The notes under the pieces were generated by a model. That model had not been told where the DNA came from. It was given only the letters and a program-made list of their open reading frames with translations, and did not search any database. A stretch of DNA of 64,000 nt, taken from Clostridia bacterium (GTDB lineage Bacteria > Bacillota > Clostridia > Oscillospirales > Acutalibacteraceae). This document shows positions 43,394-53,300 of the stretch, piece by piece. The DNA is taken from NCBI GenBank assembly GCA_017409265.1, contig JAFQSY010000049.1:164127-228126 (forward strand). The letters run 5' to 3'. The first letter of the stretch is position 1; each line of letters opens with the position of its first letter. The translations under genes and the position numbers were made by a program.

Positions 43394-44491
43394 TTATTGT
43401 AAGGCTGTATTCAGAAACTGTTCGGATGATTTTCTTAACTCAGAAAGATGTTTTTCTACACTCGTATAATCAATTGGCTCGACGCTGAGCTCATTATCGG
43501 TTTTTACAATTCTGTTTTCCAATTTCAAAACGCCGATAATCTGCTCAAGTCTGGAATTGGTAAGGGATGAAAACTCGACAAAAAAATCTTTGTTATAGTT
43601 GATCGAGAATGCAGTTCCGTGAAAAGAATTTGTAAATATATAACGTGCATTATGCAAAAGGTACAACCACTCATCAGGTCCAATATCAATAGCATATTCA
43701 ATAAGAGGGTTTCTGTTTCGAATCACCTTTAAATAGTTTCCTCCGACAATAACAACTTTCAAACCGGTTTTAGACGAAAACTCCATACAACGACGGAGCA
43801 AATTATCGGAACGGCGAATTGTATAATATAGGATGTACTCGCCATTTGCCGCAGGATGCTTGCGTTCCATTTTTGTCCACTGATCAGAAGAAACAAGAAA
43901 AGTCGGATCTACTACCAAAGATGCCTCTTTGCCAATCAGCTTGCAAATAAAATCCTGTCCAGGCTTCTCTCGTACCGATAAGGCATGAAACTCTGCAAGT
44001 TCTTTTTCAATAAGTTTTGAAAAATCATCCGAAAATTTATCTATACCAAAACTAGGTGCATAGGAAATTCGCCTTGTATTCTTTCCGCAAAAGTCAAGAA
44101 AATAACTAAGATCTGTATCTGTAATTTCCGGATTCCATATTTGATCGCTTCCGCAAATGACTGCATTATACCTCTTGCCTGTATCCGGAAGCTTTTGCTT
44201 TTCAGTAAAAGACTTTGAGGGATAAAGTTTCATGTTTTCCTTTTCAAAACGACGAAAAGAACAATATAAACGAATATGAATCAATGTACGCATTGTTTTT
44301 TTGGCAAAGCTTTTTATGGGTGCGGCATCTTTTGAACTTTCCCTATGTTTTTCAGCCTTCATATAAGCATTATGATAGTTAATGATTTCAGCATCATGTC
44401 CCAGCCTGTTTACCGCATCATACAAAGCATACATTTGCAAAGTTGCACCATAGCTTACGGAATTTGGAAAAGTGAATATTCCTACTTTCAT
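43394..44491 (-). CDS. Polysaccharide pyruvyltransferase-family protein
   Basis: A 365-residue protein of the CsaB/WcaK-like family that transfers ketal-pyruvate from PEP to a sugar. Signatures are the N-terminal FPNSVSYGATLQMYAL (nucleotide-like loop), AVICGSDQIWNPEIT, VDPTFLVSSDQW and ARYIFTNSFHGTAFS with a conserved His. Pyruvyl groups add negative charge and, in Gram-positive walls, can be ligands for SLH-type proteins. I take ATG 44491, which follows AAGGGAAA, rather than an earlier in-frame start with no site. A hairpin lies upstream between it and the giant repeat protein. Confidence 0.9.
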   Translation of the reverse strand: MKVGIFTFPNSVSYGATLQMYALYDAVNRLGHDAEIINYHNAYMKAEKHRESSKDAAPIKSFAKKTMRTLIHIRLYCSFRRFEKENMKLYPSKSFTEKQKLPDTGKRYNAVICGSDQIWNPEITDTDLSYFLDFCGKNTRRISYAPSFGIDKFSDDFSKLIEKELAEFHALSVREKPGQDFICKLIGKEASLVVDPTFLVSSDQWTKMERKHPAANGEYILYYTIRRSDNLLRRCMEFSSKTGLKVVIVGGNYLKVIRNRNPLIEYAIDIGPDEWLYLLHNARYIFTNSFHGTAFSINYNKDFFVEFSSLTNSRLEQIIGVLKLENRIVKTDNELSVEPIDYTSVEKHLSELRKSSEQFLNTALQ

Positions 44492-44593
44492 AGTATTTCC
44501 CTTCTTGATTTTGCAAGATATGAATATCAAAAAAGCAACAGAAATCAGACAGATTTTTCTATCTCCTTGCTGTTACTCTTTTAAAATTCACAT

Positions 44594-44633
44594 AAGTGTA
44601 TGCTCAATAACCTTAGGTATTGAGCATACACTT
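44594..44633 (-). terminator. Hairpin between the first giant protein gene and the pyruvyltransferase gene
   Basis: A perfect 16-base-pair stem (44594-44609 with 44618-44633, from AAGTGTATGC to GCATACACTT) with an eight-base loop. T content after the stem on the minus strand is modest, so some read-through into the pyruvyltransferase and flippase genes is likely. Confidence 0.75.
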
Positions 44634-44658
44634 TATTTAATGAACCTTGATCTAACTA

Positions 44659-47600
44659 TCAAACAGGATAATATCTGCCGTCAGTTCCAAAATCATAGTA
44701 TCCGGCAGGAAGCAAATCGTTTCTTAACGAGGGCCAGCATCTGCCTGTTGCAAGAGTTCCTGTTGATGAACGAACATAGATGTAGAAAGTTTTTCCTTCT
44801 TCATCTGTTAATTGAACAAGACCTGCACCGGGATCTGTTTCTCCATCCTCATAATAGTAAAGATTACCGTCAATCTCAACTATACCGTCAAGCTTTTCTA
44901 TTTCTTCCTCTGCGAGAGGATAGTATCTACCGTCAGTACCAAAATCATAATATCCTGCAGGAAGCAAATCATTTCTTAACGAAGGCCAGCATCTGCCTGT
45001 TGCAAGAGTTCCCGTTGATGAACGAACATAGATGTAGAAAACTTTTCCTTCTTCATCTGTCAGCTTAACAAGACCCGCACGAGGATTTGTTGTACCATTC
45101 TTGTAATAGTAGAGATTTCCGTTTTCTTCAACAATGCCGTCAAGAACACAAATCCATTTACCGTATTCATCAAACTTATTGTAAGTCGATTTAAGAACAC
45201 CGTTATTTTTGCTGGGCCAATATTTACCTGTTGCAAGCTTACCTGATGAATTAACATAGATTGTAGCTGTTCCTTCGTATGCTACCTTACCTGATTCATC
45301 AATCCATGCACCTGTGTATTCAATAGCGCCTGCGTAAGTTTTCTTTCCTGCTACATAGTAATACCATGAACCGTTTTCATTGTAAATACCATTCTTTTGT
45401 GTCGAAATGGGGTTTATAAGCTTACCTTCGCTATCAAACTCATAAAGTCCGCTTGAAATATTAAAATCGTTGGCTGTAATCCAGTAACTGTTATTTACCG
45501 CAAGCTTACCTGCATTTTCGCCTGATGACTGAACATAATAATAATCGCCATCTATCTCGAAAAGACCCTTATCGGTTGCAAGTCGCCAGTTTTCATAATA
45601 GTAAAGCTCGTTTTCAATTTCTACAATACCATCATACTTACAGAGTTTACCATCATTACCAAAAGTATATATACCGCCCTTAACAAAGTTTTCGATATTA
45701 TTGACTCTTGTAACATATGCATTGCCTGTCACTGCGACATTACCGCCTCCGGACTTATCGCCTATAAAGTAGTAATAATCATCATTTTCGTTCTGAACAA
45801 GTCCTGCATGCCAACCGATCATGCCGTTCTTGGCACAACGTTTTATTCCGTTATCATCAACAATTCCTGTTAAGGATGATTCAAACTTACCGCTCTCATC
45901 AAAAACAAACAATGCTGTTTCGGCATCGGTATAAGCTGAAGTCTCCGTATGGCTTTCCCAATATGCCTTATCATCAGCGTTTGCTGTATAGATATTACCG
46001 TCAACTATTTCTGAAGGATAGCAAACCCTGGTATTTCCGATTGCTGCATATCCGTTTACGGTATCGAAATAATACCACTCACCGTCAATTGCGGTCCATC
46101 CTGTTTTCTGAACAACATCTTTATCGAGATAAATGATATTGCCATCAACTTTGGTAAAGCCTGTTTTTGCGAAAACAGCAGTATATGTAACATCTCCGCT
46201 AACTTCAGCAATTTCCGGATTCCAGCCTTTTAAGGTGTATGTGAAGTTTTCATCAGCTGCTTTATCAGTTGAGCCTATAAACGAAGGTGTTGTACCATAA
46301 TCATAGTTTTCTGTAGTTGAAACTCCATCAACAATCCATGTAACTTTGAACTGTTCAACCTTGCCGCACTTACAAATATGAGTTGTCTCATCATAGTTGT
46401 GACCCGTTTCGGGGATAACTTCAGTATAATTATCGCCGCAAGCAGAACATGTGAAAGTTTCAACACCTTCAGCTTCGCAGGCAGGTTCTGTTGTTACTTT
46501 GCCTTCGTAAGAATGGCCAAGCGAAGAAACAACTTCCTGTGCTATAAGCACCTTGTCACATTCTGAACAATGAGAACCCTGTGTAAGACCTGTTTCCGTG
46601 CAAGTAGGTGCCACAGCCTTATCAATCACTTCTGTGTGGCCTGTTGCAGGAATAACTTCAGTATAATTATCACCGCAAACTGAACATGTAAAGGTTTTTA
46701 CACCTGTTGCTTCACAGGTTGATTCTGTTGTAACTTTGCTCTCATAACTATGACCGAGAGAACCAACAACATTCTGAGCAACAATAACCTTATCACAAAT
46801 ATCACAATGCTTACCTTCGGTAAGACCTGTTTCCGTGCAAGTGGGTGCTACAGCCTTGTCGATTACTTCTGAGTGACCTGTTGCGGGTATTTCTTCGGTA
46901 TAATTATCACCGCAGACAGAACATGTAAAGGTTTTAACACCTACAGTTTCACAACCCGGAGCAGTTGTTATTTCGCTCTCATGCTCATGACCAAGATTAT
47001 TAACAACGCTCTGAGCTACGATAACTGCACCACAAACAGAACAATGAGAGCCCTGTGTAAGACCTGTATCCGTGCAAGTAGGTGCCTTAGCCTCGTCGAT
47101 TACTTCTGTATGACCTTTTACAGAAACAACTTCAGTATATGTTGCACCGCAGCCTGACGACTTACATGTGTATGTTTTAACGCCTTCTTCGGTACAGGTT
47201 GAATCAGGATTGATTATACCTTCATCCCAATCATGAGCAACAGCATCATTCTTTTCAGAACATACGGTACAGCTTTGATAATGAGTACCACCTGCTCCAT
47301 TGCCGTTTGATGTGTAAGTATCGCCCCAAGAATGTCCGAGAGAAGATTCGACTTTCTGTGCAACGATAACAGCTTTACAATCCGAGCAGTATTTACCTTC
47401 TGTGAGACCAGTTTGAGTACATGTGGGTGCTACCGCAGCAAGAGTTGCTTCTGTGTGTGCAGCATTGTCGGTTACAACAGATCCGCAACATTCAAATCTT
47501 ACTTTATGAGTTCCGTCTCCATTATCCTCATATAAGTATGTATCACCCTGGTGTGCTTCCTTAAGTTCAAATACGGCATAATATGTCACATCACCTGTTA

Positions 47601-50244
47601 CTGTAAGATCATTGACAACTTCACCGTTTACTTCTGTTGACCAGCCCCTAAACTGATAGAAATGGCAATCATCTGCACCTTCATATAACTTGGTGGGTTC
47701 AGTGCCTGAATAGGTAACGGTTGTGCCACTCTCTGCGGTAAACGGATCAACCAAATTCTTTGAGCCGTCTTCATTTTTAAATGTCACAACATACTCAACC
47801 GTAAGGCTCTTCCATGTTGCAGTAAGAACTGCATTTTCAGTTCCTTTAAATACGCTGCCATCGGCATAAGTAACATCTGAACCATCAACAGCCCAACCCG
47901 CAAAAACCTTATCGCCGTTAGTGAACGAATTTAATGTGAGAGGTTCGCCACAGCAAGGTTTTTCGATTATCTGATTGTCCATGCTGCCTGTACCCTCACC
48001 GGGATTATAAGTAAGCGTAATACGCTTCACCCACTGATCGCAGTCTGCGCAATAGTTATAAATATCGCCTGCAACTGCTGTAGGACCTTCAACAGGATCA
48101 CCTGTGTTTTCATCAAAAACAATCGTAGGAAGATATGAACCGTCGCCATTCAAAAGCATTGCAGAATTCATCATAATACCAAGAGATGTTCCGCCGTTTG
48201 CCTGACAGGTAATCATATCATATCCGGCACCGTTGACCATTTTAATCACACCGGTTTTACCGCTGGATTTTATTGCTGCACCGCCTACTGTGGTATAAAC
48301 AAATCCGTTTGCTATAAGAGTACCGTTAATATCCAGAACAGCATCATTCAGGTCTTTTGCTGCTGTACGGGTATATGTTCTTCCGGGAGCATAAATAACT
48401 TCGCGAAGACCGGTGCTGCTTCCGAAAGCATATGCAACTCCGGTAACCTCTTCGCCCATGGTTTCTTCAGCGAGGCTAAAACCGTAAAACCACTCATCAC
48501 GGTCATAAACAATAAGATTGTGTCCGCCTGTGCAATATGTATTCAATGCAGTTCCGTTATATCCCAAATCAAGAACTGCACCCTCATCAACAGAAACTTC
48601 AACACCGGGAAGAATCGCAACGCTCTGATTAAGAGTTGTTGTACCTGATTTAATATTGATAATAACATTATTGGTAATAGGAAGAATATATTTTGAAGAA
48701 TCAACTTCAATGCTGAGTTTAACAGTCAGACTGTTAAGTGAGCTGTCTCCGTTCAAATCAACCTGAAGACGGTCTCGGTTCTCTATATAATCCTTTGTAA
48801 CAGATGAACCTTCTTCTGCAATAAACATGCCGCCTTCGCCTATGAATTTAGCTTCACCGCCCAAGCACATGCTTGATGAATATACAGAAGTATAAACATA
48901 TTCTGATGCACCGGATTCAAAGGTAACAGGAACTTCGATGTTTTGCACATAATACTGGTTCATGGGGAATACCAGACCTTCATTTGCAATTGCGGTTGTA
49001 TTTGTGCCGCCGCGGAAATCGGTAAACTGGAAATTCTCATAAACATTAGAACCGGATTTTGCAGTTACACTACCTGCACCTGTAATAAATCCCCATGCAT
49101 AAAGATTTGCGCCGGAATTAACTGTGATATTGGAGCCTTCTGTCATGTTAACAAAACCTACAGGACCGGTAGGGCTGCCCGCATAAGCTTTGTTGCCATT
49201 AGCTGCCGCATGTTTTGCGCTGACAGAGATAGCACCGTTAACAATGATTTTTGCATCAGCGGCAAGAGTAAGAGTACGGTAAGCAGTCGGCTGAACCCAC
49301 GCTGCGTTATTCATAAATGAACTGGTGCATCCTGGTTCATTAGTGTAAAGAGTATTGGCATCATCAAAAGGTACAAGCAGAGTAACACCGGCAGGAATGG
49401 TGTGACTACCTGTAACTGTACCGTTGTTAAGGAGGACTACTGTTTTGCTTGTAAAAGATAAAGCATACTGACATGCATCGGTAAGATTTGAAAATACAGA
49501 TTCTCCTACTCCGAAAAGTGCTGTTGTTTCATGAAGAAAAACAGGCTTAAGCTGGGGATCGGAACCAAACTTTAATGTTGCGGGATTAGAGTATGAAACA
49601 TAACTTTTGCTTGCTTCGCTCCACCAACCAAAAAAGATATATTCACTGTCGGGGGTTGCAGACAAGGTATAATCTTCAGTTGCTGCTTTGCTGAACTCAG
49701 TAGTTGCAACAACAGGAGTTCCGTCTACAGTATAACTGCCGTTTTCGGAAACATTAAATGTAGATGTAACAGCAGCTGAAGAAAGAAGCTGCAAACCGGA
49801 AATAGTTAAAGTATTTGTATTTGCGCCGCTAGGTGAAGTCATCGTTATTGTAACTGAACTGCCGGCTGCGAGTGTTTCGGAATATGTACCGGAAGTACCG
49901 CTAATAATTCCCGAAACGGAACCACCGTTAGCGAGAGTCCAATCAAATGCCAAGGTGAGATCTTCAGAATTATTATTAGTTATTGTCAAAGTGGTTGTTA
50001 CCGTTCTACCAAATATAATTTGCGTGTAACCGGTTGCAGTACCCGTAACCGTAGAGCCTGAAGCAGACCATGCTGCAGAGCCTTTACTGTTGCTGGCATC
50101 AGTCCACGAAAGACCAATGTTTGAATCGGCAACCGTAAGCGTACCGGCTGCCTGTACGCAAGGCGTTATTGACGGAATTACAGGAACAAGCATTAATAAT
50201 GCAATGCAAAACGCCAATAAACGTTTTTTAAATGAAATTTTCAT
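44659..50244 (-). CDS. Giant secreted surface protein with InlB-like, Cys-repeat and cell-wall-binding-like repeats
   Basis: An 1861-residue protein with a signal peptide (cleavage near CVQA, residue 32). Residues 35-160 form a beta-rich domain; about 165-240 carry a VNVSE/GWWSEASKSY-type bacterial repeat; 240-740 are a long beta-rich, probably beta-helical, region. Residues 745-925 contain two InlB/Listeria-Bacteroides-like repeats (FAGWAVDG, FRGWSTEV). Residues about 930-1290 hold tandem 79-residue Cys-rich units (APTCTETGLT, CSVCGDNYTE). From about 1340 there are aromatic repeats (DGIVEIDGNLYYYEDG) ending with two near-identical 84-residue copies. No sortase motif is present, so wall retention would come from these repeats. 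Function is probably adhesion or matrix structure. Confidence 0.85.
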   Translation of the reverse strand: MKISFKKRLLAFCIALLMLVPVIPSITPCVQAAGTLTVADSNIGLSWTDASNSKGSAAWSASGSTVTGTATGYTQIIFGRTVTTTLTITNNNSEDLTLAFDWTLANGGSVSGIISGTSGTYSETLAAGSSVTITMTSPSGANTNTLTISGLQLLSSAAVTSTFNVSENGSYTVDGTPVVATTEFSKAATEDYTLSATPDSEYIFFGWWSEASKSYVSYSNPATLKFGSDPQLKPVFLHETTALFGVGESVFSNLTDACQYALSFTSKTVVLLNNGTVTGSHTIPAGVTLLVPFDDANTLYTNEPGCTSSFMNNAAWVQPTAYRTLTLAADAKIIVNGAISVSAKHAAANGNKAYAGSPTGPVGFVNMTEGSNITVNSGANLYAWGFITGAGSVTAKSGSNVYENFQFTDFRGGTNTTAIANEGLVFPMNQYYVQNIEVPVTFESGASEYVYTSVYSSSMCLGGEAKFIGEGGMFIAEEGSSVTKDYIENRDRLQVDLNGDSSLNSLTVKLSIEVDSSKYILPITNNVIINIKSGTTTLNQSVAILPGVEVSVDEGAVLDLGYNGTALNTYCTGGHNLIVYDRDEWFYGFSLAEETMGEEVTGVAYAFGSSTGLREVIYAPGRTYTRTAAKDLNDAVLDINGTLIANGFVYTTVGGAAIKSSGKTGVIKMVNGAGYDMITCQANGGTSLGIMMNSAMLLNGDGSYLPTIVFDENTGDPVEGPTAVAGDIYNYCADCDQWVKRITLTYNPGEGTGSMDNQIIEKPCCGEPLTLNSFTNGDKVFAGWAVDGSDVTYADGSVFKGTENAVLTATWKSLTVEYVVTFKNEDGSKNLVDPFTAESGTTVTYSGTEPTKLYEGADDCHFYQFRGWSTEVNGEVVNDLTVTGDVTYYAVFELKEAHQGDTYLYEDNGDGTHKVRFECCGSVVTDNAAHTEATLAAVAPTCTQTGLTEGKYCSDCKAVIVAQKVESSLGHSWGDTYTSNGNGAGGTHYQSCTVCSEKNDAVAHDWDEGIINPDSTCTEEGVKTYTCKSSGCGATYTEVVSVKGHTEVIDEAKAPTCTDTGLTQGSHCSVCGAVIVAQSVVNNLGHEHESEITTAPGCETVGVKTFTCSVCGDNYTEEIPATGHSEVIDKAVAPTCTETGLTEGKHCDICDKVIVAQNVVGSLGHSYESKVTTESTCEATGVKTFTCSVCGDNYTEVIPATGHTEVIDKAVAPTCTETGLTQGSHCSECDKVLIAQEVVSSLGHSYEGKVTTEPACEAEGVETFTCSACGDNYTEVIPETGHNYDETTHICKCGKVEQFKVTWIVDGVSTTENYDYGTTPSFIGSTDKAADENFTYTLKGWNPEIAEVSGDVTYTAVFAKTGFTKVDGNIIYLDKDVVQKTGWTAIDGEWYYFDTVNGYAAIGNTRVCYPSEIVDGNIYTANADDKAYWESHTETSAYTDAETALFVFDESGKFESSLTGIVDDNGIKRCAKNGMIGWHAGLVQNENDDYYYFIGDKSGGGNVAVTGNAYVTRVNNIENFVKGGIYTFGNDGKLCKYDGIVEIENELYYYENWRLATDKGLFEIDGDYYYVQSSGENAGKLAVNNSYWITANDFNISSGLYEFDSEGKLINPISTQKNGIYNENGSWYYYVAGKKTYAGAIEYTGAWIDESGKVAYEGTATIYVNSSGKLATGKYWPSKNNGVLKSTYNKFDEYGKWICVLDGIVEENGNLYYYKNGTTNPRAGLVKLTDEEGKVFYIYVRSSTGTLATGRCWPSLRNDLLPAGYYDFGTDGRYYPLAEEEIEKLDGIVEIDGNLYYYEDGETDPGAGLVQLTDEEGKTFYIYVRSSTGTLATGRCWPSLRNDLLPAGYYDFGTDGRYYPV
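44662..45144 (-). repeat. Two tandem 252-bp repeats encoding the C-terminal wall-binding-like module
   Basis: The codons for Leu-Asp-Gly that open each unit lie at 45136-45144 and 44884-44892, a 252-base (84-residue) period. Each unit encodes DGIVE...LYYY, AGLV, a conserved VRSSTGTLATG stretch and a terminal DGRYYP. The same module occurs in the neighbouring giant gene. Confidence 0.85.
46370..47460 (-). repeat. Tandem 237-bp repeats encoding 79-residue Cys-rich units
   Basis: Recurrent DNA phrases such as the complement of VIDKAVAPTCTETGL recur near 46619, 46855 and 47091, a period of 236-237 bases. The two best copies are nearly identical; the copies toward higher coordinates are more diverged. 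Each unit has two paired-Cys segments (CTETGLT...HCxxC and TCSVCGDNYTE), suggesting one metal- or disulfide-stabilised knuckle per half unit. Confidence 0.85.
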
Positions 50245-50289
50245 TCTTCATTTCCTTTCTGTTTTTTATTATTTATACAAAGCGATAAC

Positions 50290-50312
50290 CTGACCCTGAT
50301 AACCAGGGTCAG
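50290..50312 (-). terminator. Small hairpin between the two giant genes
   Basis: A 9-base-pair stem CTGACCCTG/CAGGGTCAG (50290-50298 with 50304-50312) with a five-base loop lies downstream of the phosphodiester glycosidase gene. There is no real T tract on the minus strand; it could be a weak terminator or a processing site. Confidence 0.55.
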
Positions 50313-50331
50313 TTTTCGCATTAAACAGGAA

Positions 50332-53300
50332 CTATTCGCCAGGATAATATCTTCCGTTCTCATCAAACTCATAATAACCTGCAGGCAGGAGATCATTTCT
50401 CAACGAGGGCCAGCATCTGCCTGTTGCAAGAGTACCGGTTGACGAACGAACATAGATATAGAATGTTTTGCCTTCTTCGTCGGTAAGCTTCACAAGACCG
50501 GCATTTATATCTCTTACACCGTTTTCATAATAGTAAAGCTTTCCGTCTTTTTCAACAATACCGTCAAGAACTTCAGGTTCGTTTGGAGTTTCAGGTTCTT
50601 CCGTTACAGGGGGATAATATCTTCCGTTCTCATCAAACTCATAATAACCTGCCGGCAGGAGATCATTTCTCAACGAGGGCCAGTATCTGCCTGTTACAAG
50701 AGTGCCTGTTGACGAACGAACATAGATATAGAATGTTTTACCATCTTCATCGGTAAGCTTCACAAGACCGGCATTTGTATCTCTTACACCATCTTCATAA
50801 TAGTAAAGCTTTCCGTCTTTTTCAACAATACCGTCAAGAACTTCAGGTTCTTCGGGTGTGTCAGGCTCAACAGTTGATTCGGGAGGATAGTATCTTCCAT
50901 CCTCACCAAAGTCATAAGCTCCGGATTCAAGTAATCCGTTTCTGATTGACGGCCAGTATCTTCCTTTTGCAAGAGTGCCAGTGGAAGAGCGAACATAAAC
51001 ATAAAAATCCTTACCTTCATCGTCCGTAAGTTTAACCAAACCTGCCATGAAATCGATCTCGCCGTTTTGATAGTAATAGTATTCTCCGTCACGCTCAACA
51101 ATTCCGTCGAGTATTTCAGGGGTATCACCGGAGCCGGGATCAATTACCGGAGGATCAATAATGTGACCGTTTTCGTCAAAATTATAATATCCTATCGGAA
51201 TTATTCCGTGAGTGTTTGTTAACCAGAATTTTCCGTTTTTGACTGCCTTGGCATTTGAGCTGGAAATATAGTAGTAATATCCGTCTTCAAAAACAAGACC
51301 CTTGGTGCTGTCACGAACACCGTTTGTTAAGTAATATATTTCACCGTTATAACGATAAAGTCCGTTATAATCCTTTTGGAATACACCATTTTCATCAAAC
51401 AAATGCCATCTCCATTGAAGATCAGATTGGCTGACAACACTCGCATATCCGGTTGTAACATAATTTTGGAAGGTCTTTGTATGATATAGGTTACCGTCAA
51501 CCTCAAACCATTTACCCTGTACCCATTGGCCTGCCCATCTGTATCGGGTACCCTTTGCATCTGTTACAAGATCTCCCTGTGTAAGAATACCTTCAGTAAA
51601 GATATAGTCATAACCGGCAATAGTCTGTTCACCATCTACTGCTGCACCGGTTACAGGATCAAAATAATAGTCTACCGCATTTCCTTGAGCATCGTTTGTT
51701 GATAACCAACCCGTGCTCTTTTTTCCCTGAATGGAATAATAAAGTTCTCCGTTATATTCTATAACACCGGAAACGGTACCGATACAAGCTCCGTTTTCGT
51801 CAAACTCATAGAATAAATTTTCAGAGGAATCATCGCGTGAAGGTATCCACTGGATTCCTGTTTGCGGAACATGGTCAACAAAATAAAAATAGTTTCCGTC
51901 AATTTTATACCATTCCTGACGTAAGCTTCTGTCAAGAATGAAGCTGTCCTGGAAATCAGCATAACTGTCTTTAAAATGAGCACCTGATTCGGTTCCGCCC
52001 TCATATCCTGTTTCATTGGTAGAATAGGGATAAAGACCGTATGTCTTCTGATTTTCGGGTTTCTGTGCAAAACTGTAAAGTGACGATGCGCGAAGATAAA
52101 TATCAAAAGAAACTTCACCGGAATTAATTACAATAAGCTCATCATCAGTCCACTCTGCATCTGACTTTGGTGTTATTTTCAAGCCGGCAAGAATACAGAT
52201 CGGATTCGCTGTAGCCGGGTCTATCGGTTCTGTACGGTCAATCCAGTTACAGACCATTGTCAGCTTATTGTTTTCATCAAGTGTTTTGCTTGTAAGAGTA
52301 AAGTAATCGTTTATTATCTTGAGTTCAGAAATATCAACATCAACGTCAGCATCAAACTGTGCTGTGATTCTGACTTCCGAAAGAACGCTTACACGCTCAG
52401 CAAGCTGAAGAAGGAAACCAAAAGCGTTGGCGGATTCAAGATCAGCACCGGGCAGCATGTAAACAATATCCTCAAGCCTTTCAGGAATTTCGATTTGTGT
52501 CATATCAAGTGCGAAATTATATGAAATATCATAATTTTCATCAGGATCAATCGCATTGTAAGTAAGATTGTCAGATGTTGTTGCATTCGAAACTTCTCTT
52601 ACCCATGCAAATTTACGGTTACCGGCTGTGACGTTATCAAAATCAAAAATTGCTTCATCCTGATAGTAAAGACTGATATTAAAGAGAGCACCGACATTGT
52701 CATCGGGCAAGAAGAGTGCAGCGGCTGTCAGATTGCGCAACCCTGCTTCTTCATTTCCTGTAAACATCATTCCGTCAAATGTACCGCCGTTTTCTTCAAC
52801 CAAGCCAAGTATTATATCGCTTTCATTGTAGGCAACTTCGTTGCCTTTATATAAAACAATTATGGGTATCTCAACAGGCACACCAAAAATTGCAGTAACT
52901 TTACCGCCTTCGATTTCCAGCGTATCAGGCACAACAACATGAATAGTCTTACTGCCTACAGAAACATCACCAAGCATAAGGTTGATTTCAACATCGCCGT
53001 TCGAAACCGCAGTAAAAATACCGTCATCGGAAATTGTTCCTACTGTATTGTCGCTTACCGACCAATATGCGTTTTCAGGAATCGGAGCGGAAAAACCTGT
53101 ATTGCTAACACCGCTTGCCGTAATAGTCATTGAAGTTCCTGCAGTAACATAATCGTAATCAGATTTGAGAATTGCGCGGTCAAATTCAGTTGAGGGTTTT
53201 GCTGTTGAAACAGCAACCAAAGAGGTCGCAACGCTTCTTGCATATCCGTCTGAAGGACGGTTAACAACCCTGATGTTATCCTCACCTTCGGGCTTTGACA

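Noticed and set aside
44472-45068. A 198-codon plus-strand frame containing internal repeats
   Set aside because: Its repeats are the reverse complement of the C-terminal coding repeats of the giant gene; it also crosses the hairpin and part of the pyruvyltransferase gene.
46370-47460. Regularly spaced repeats that could suggest a CRISPR array
   Set aside because: The period is 237 bases, the units are coding and in frame within a secreted protein, and there are no unique spacers or cas genes.
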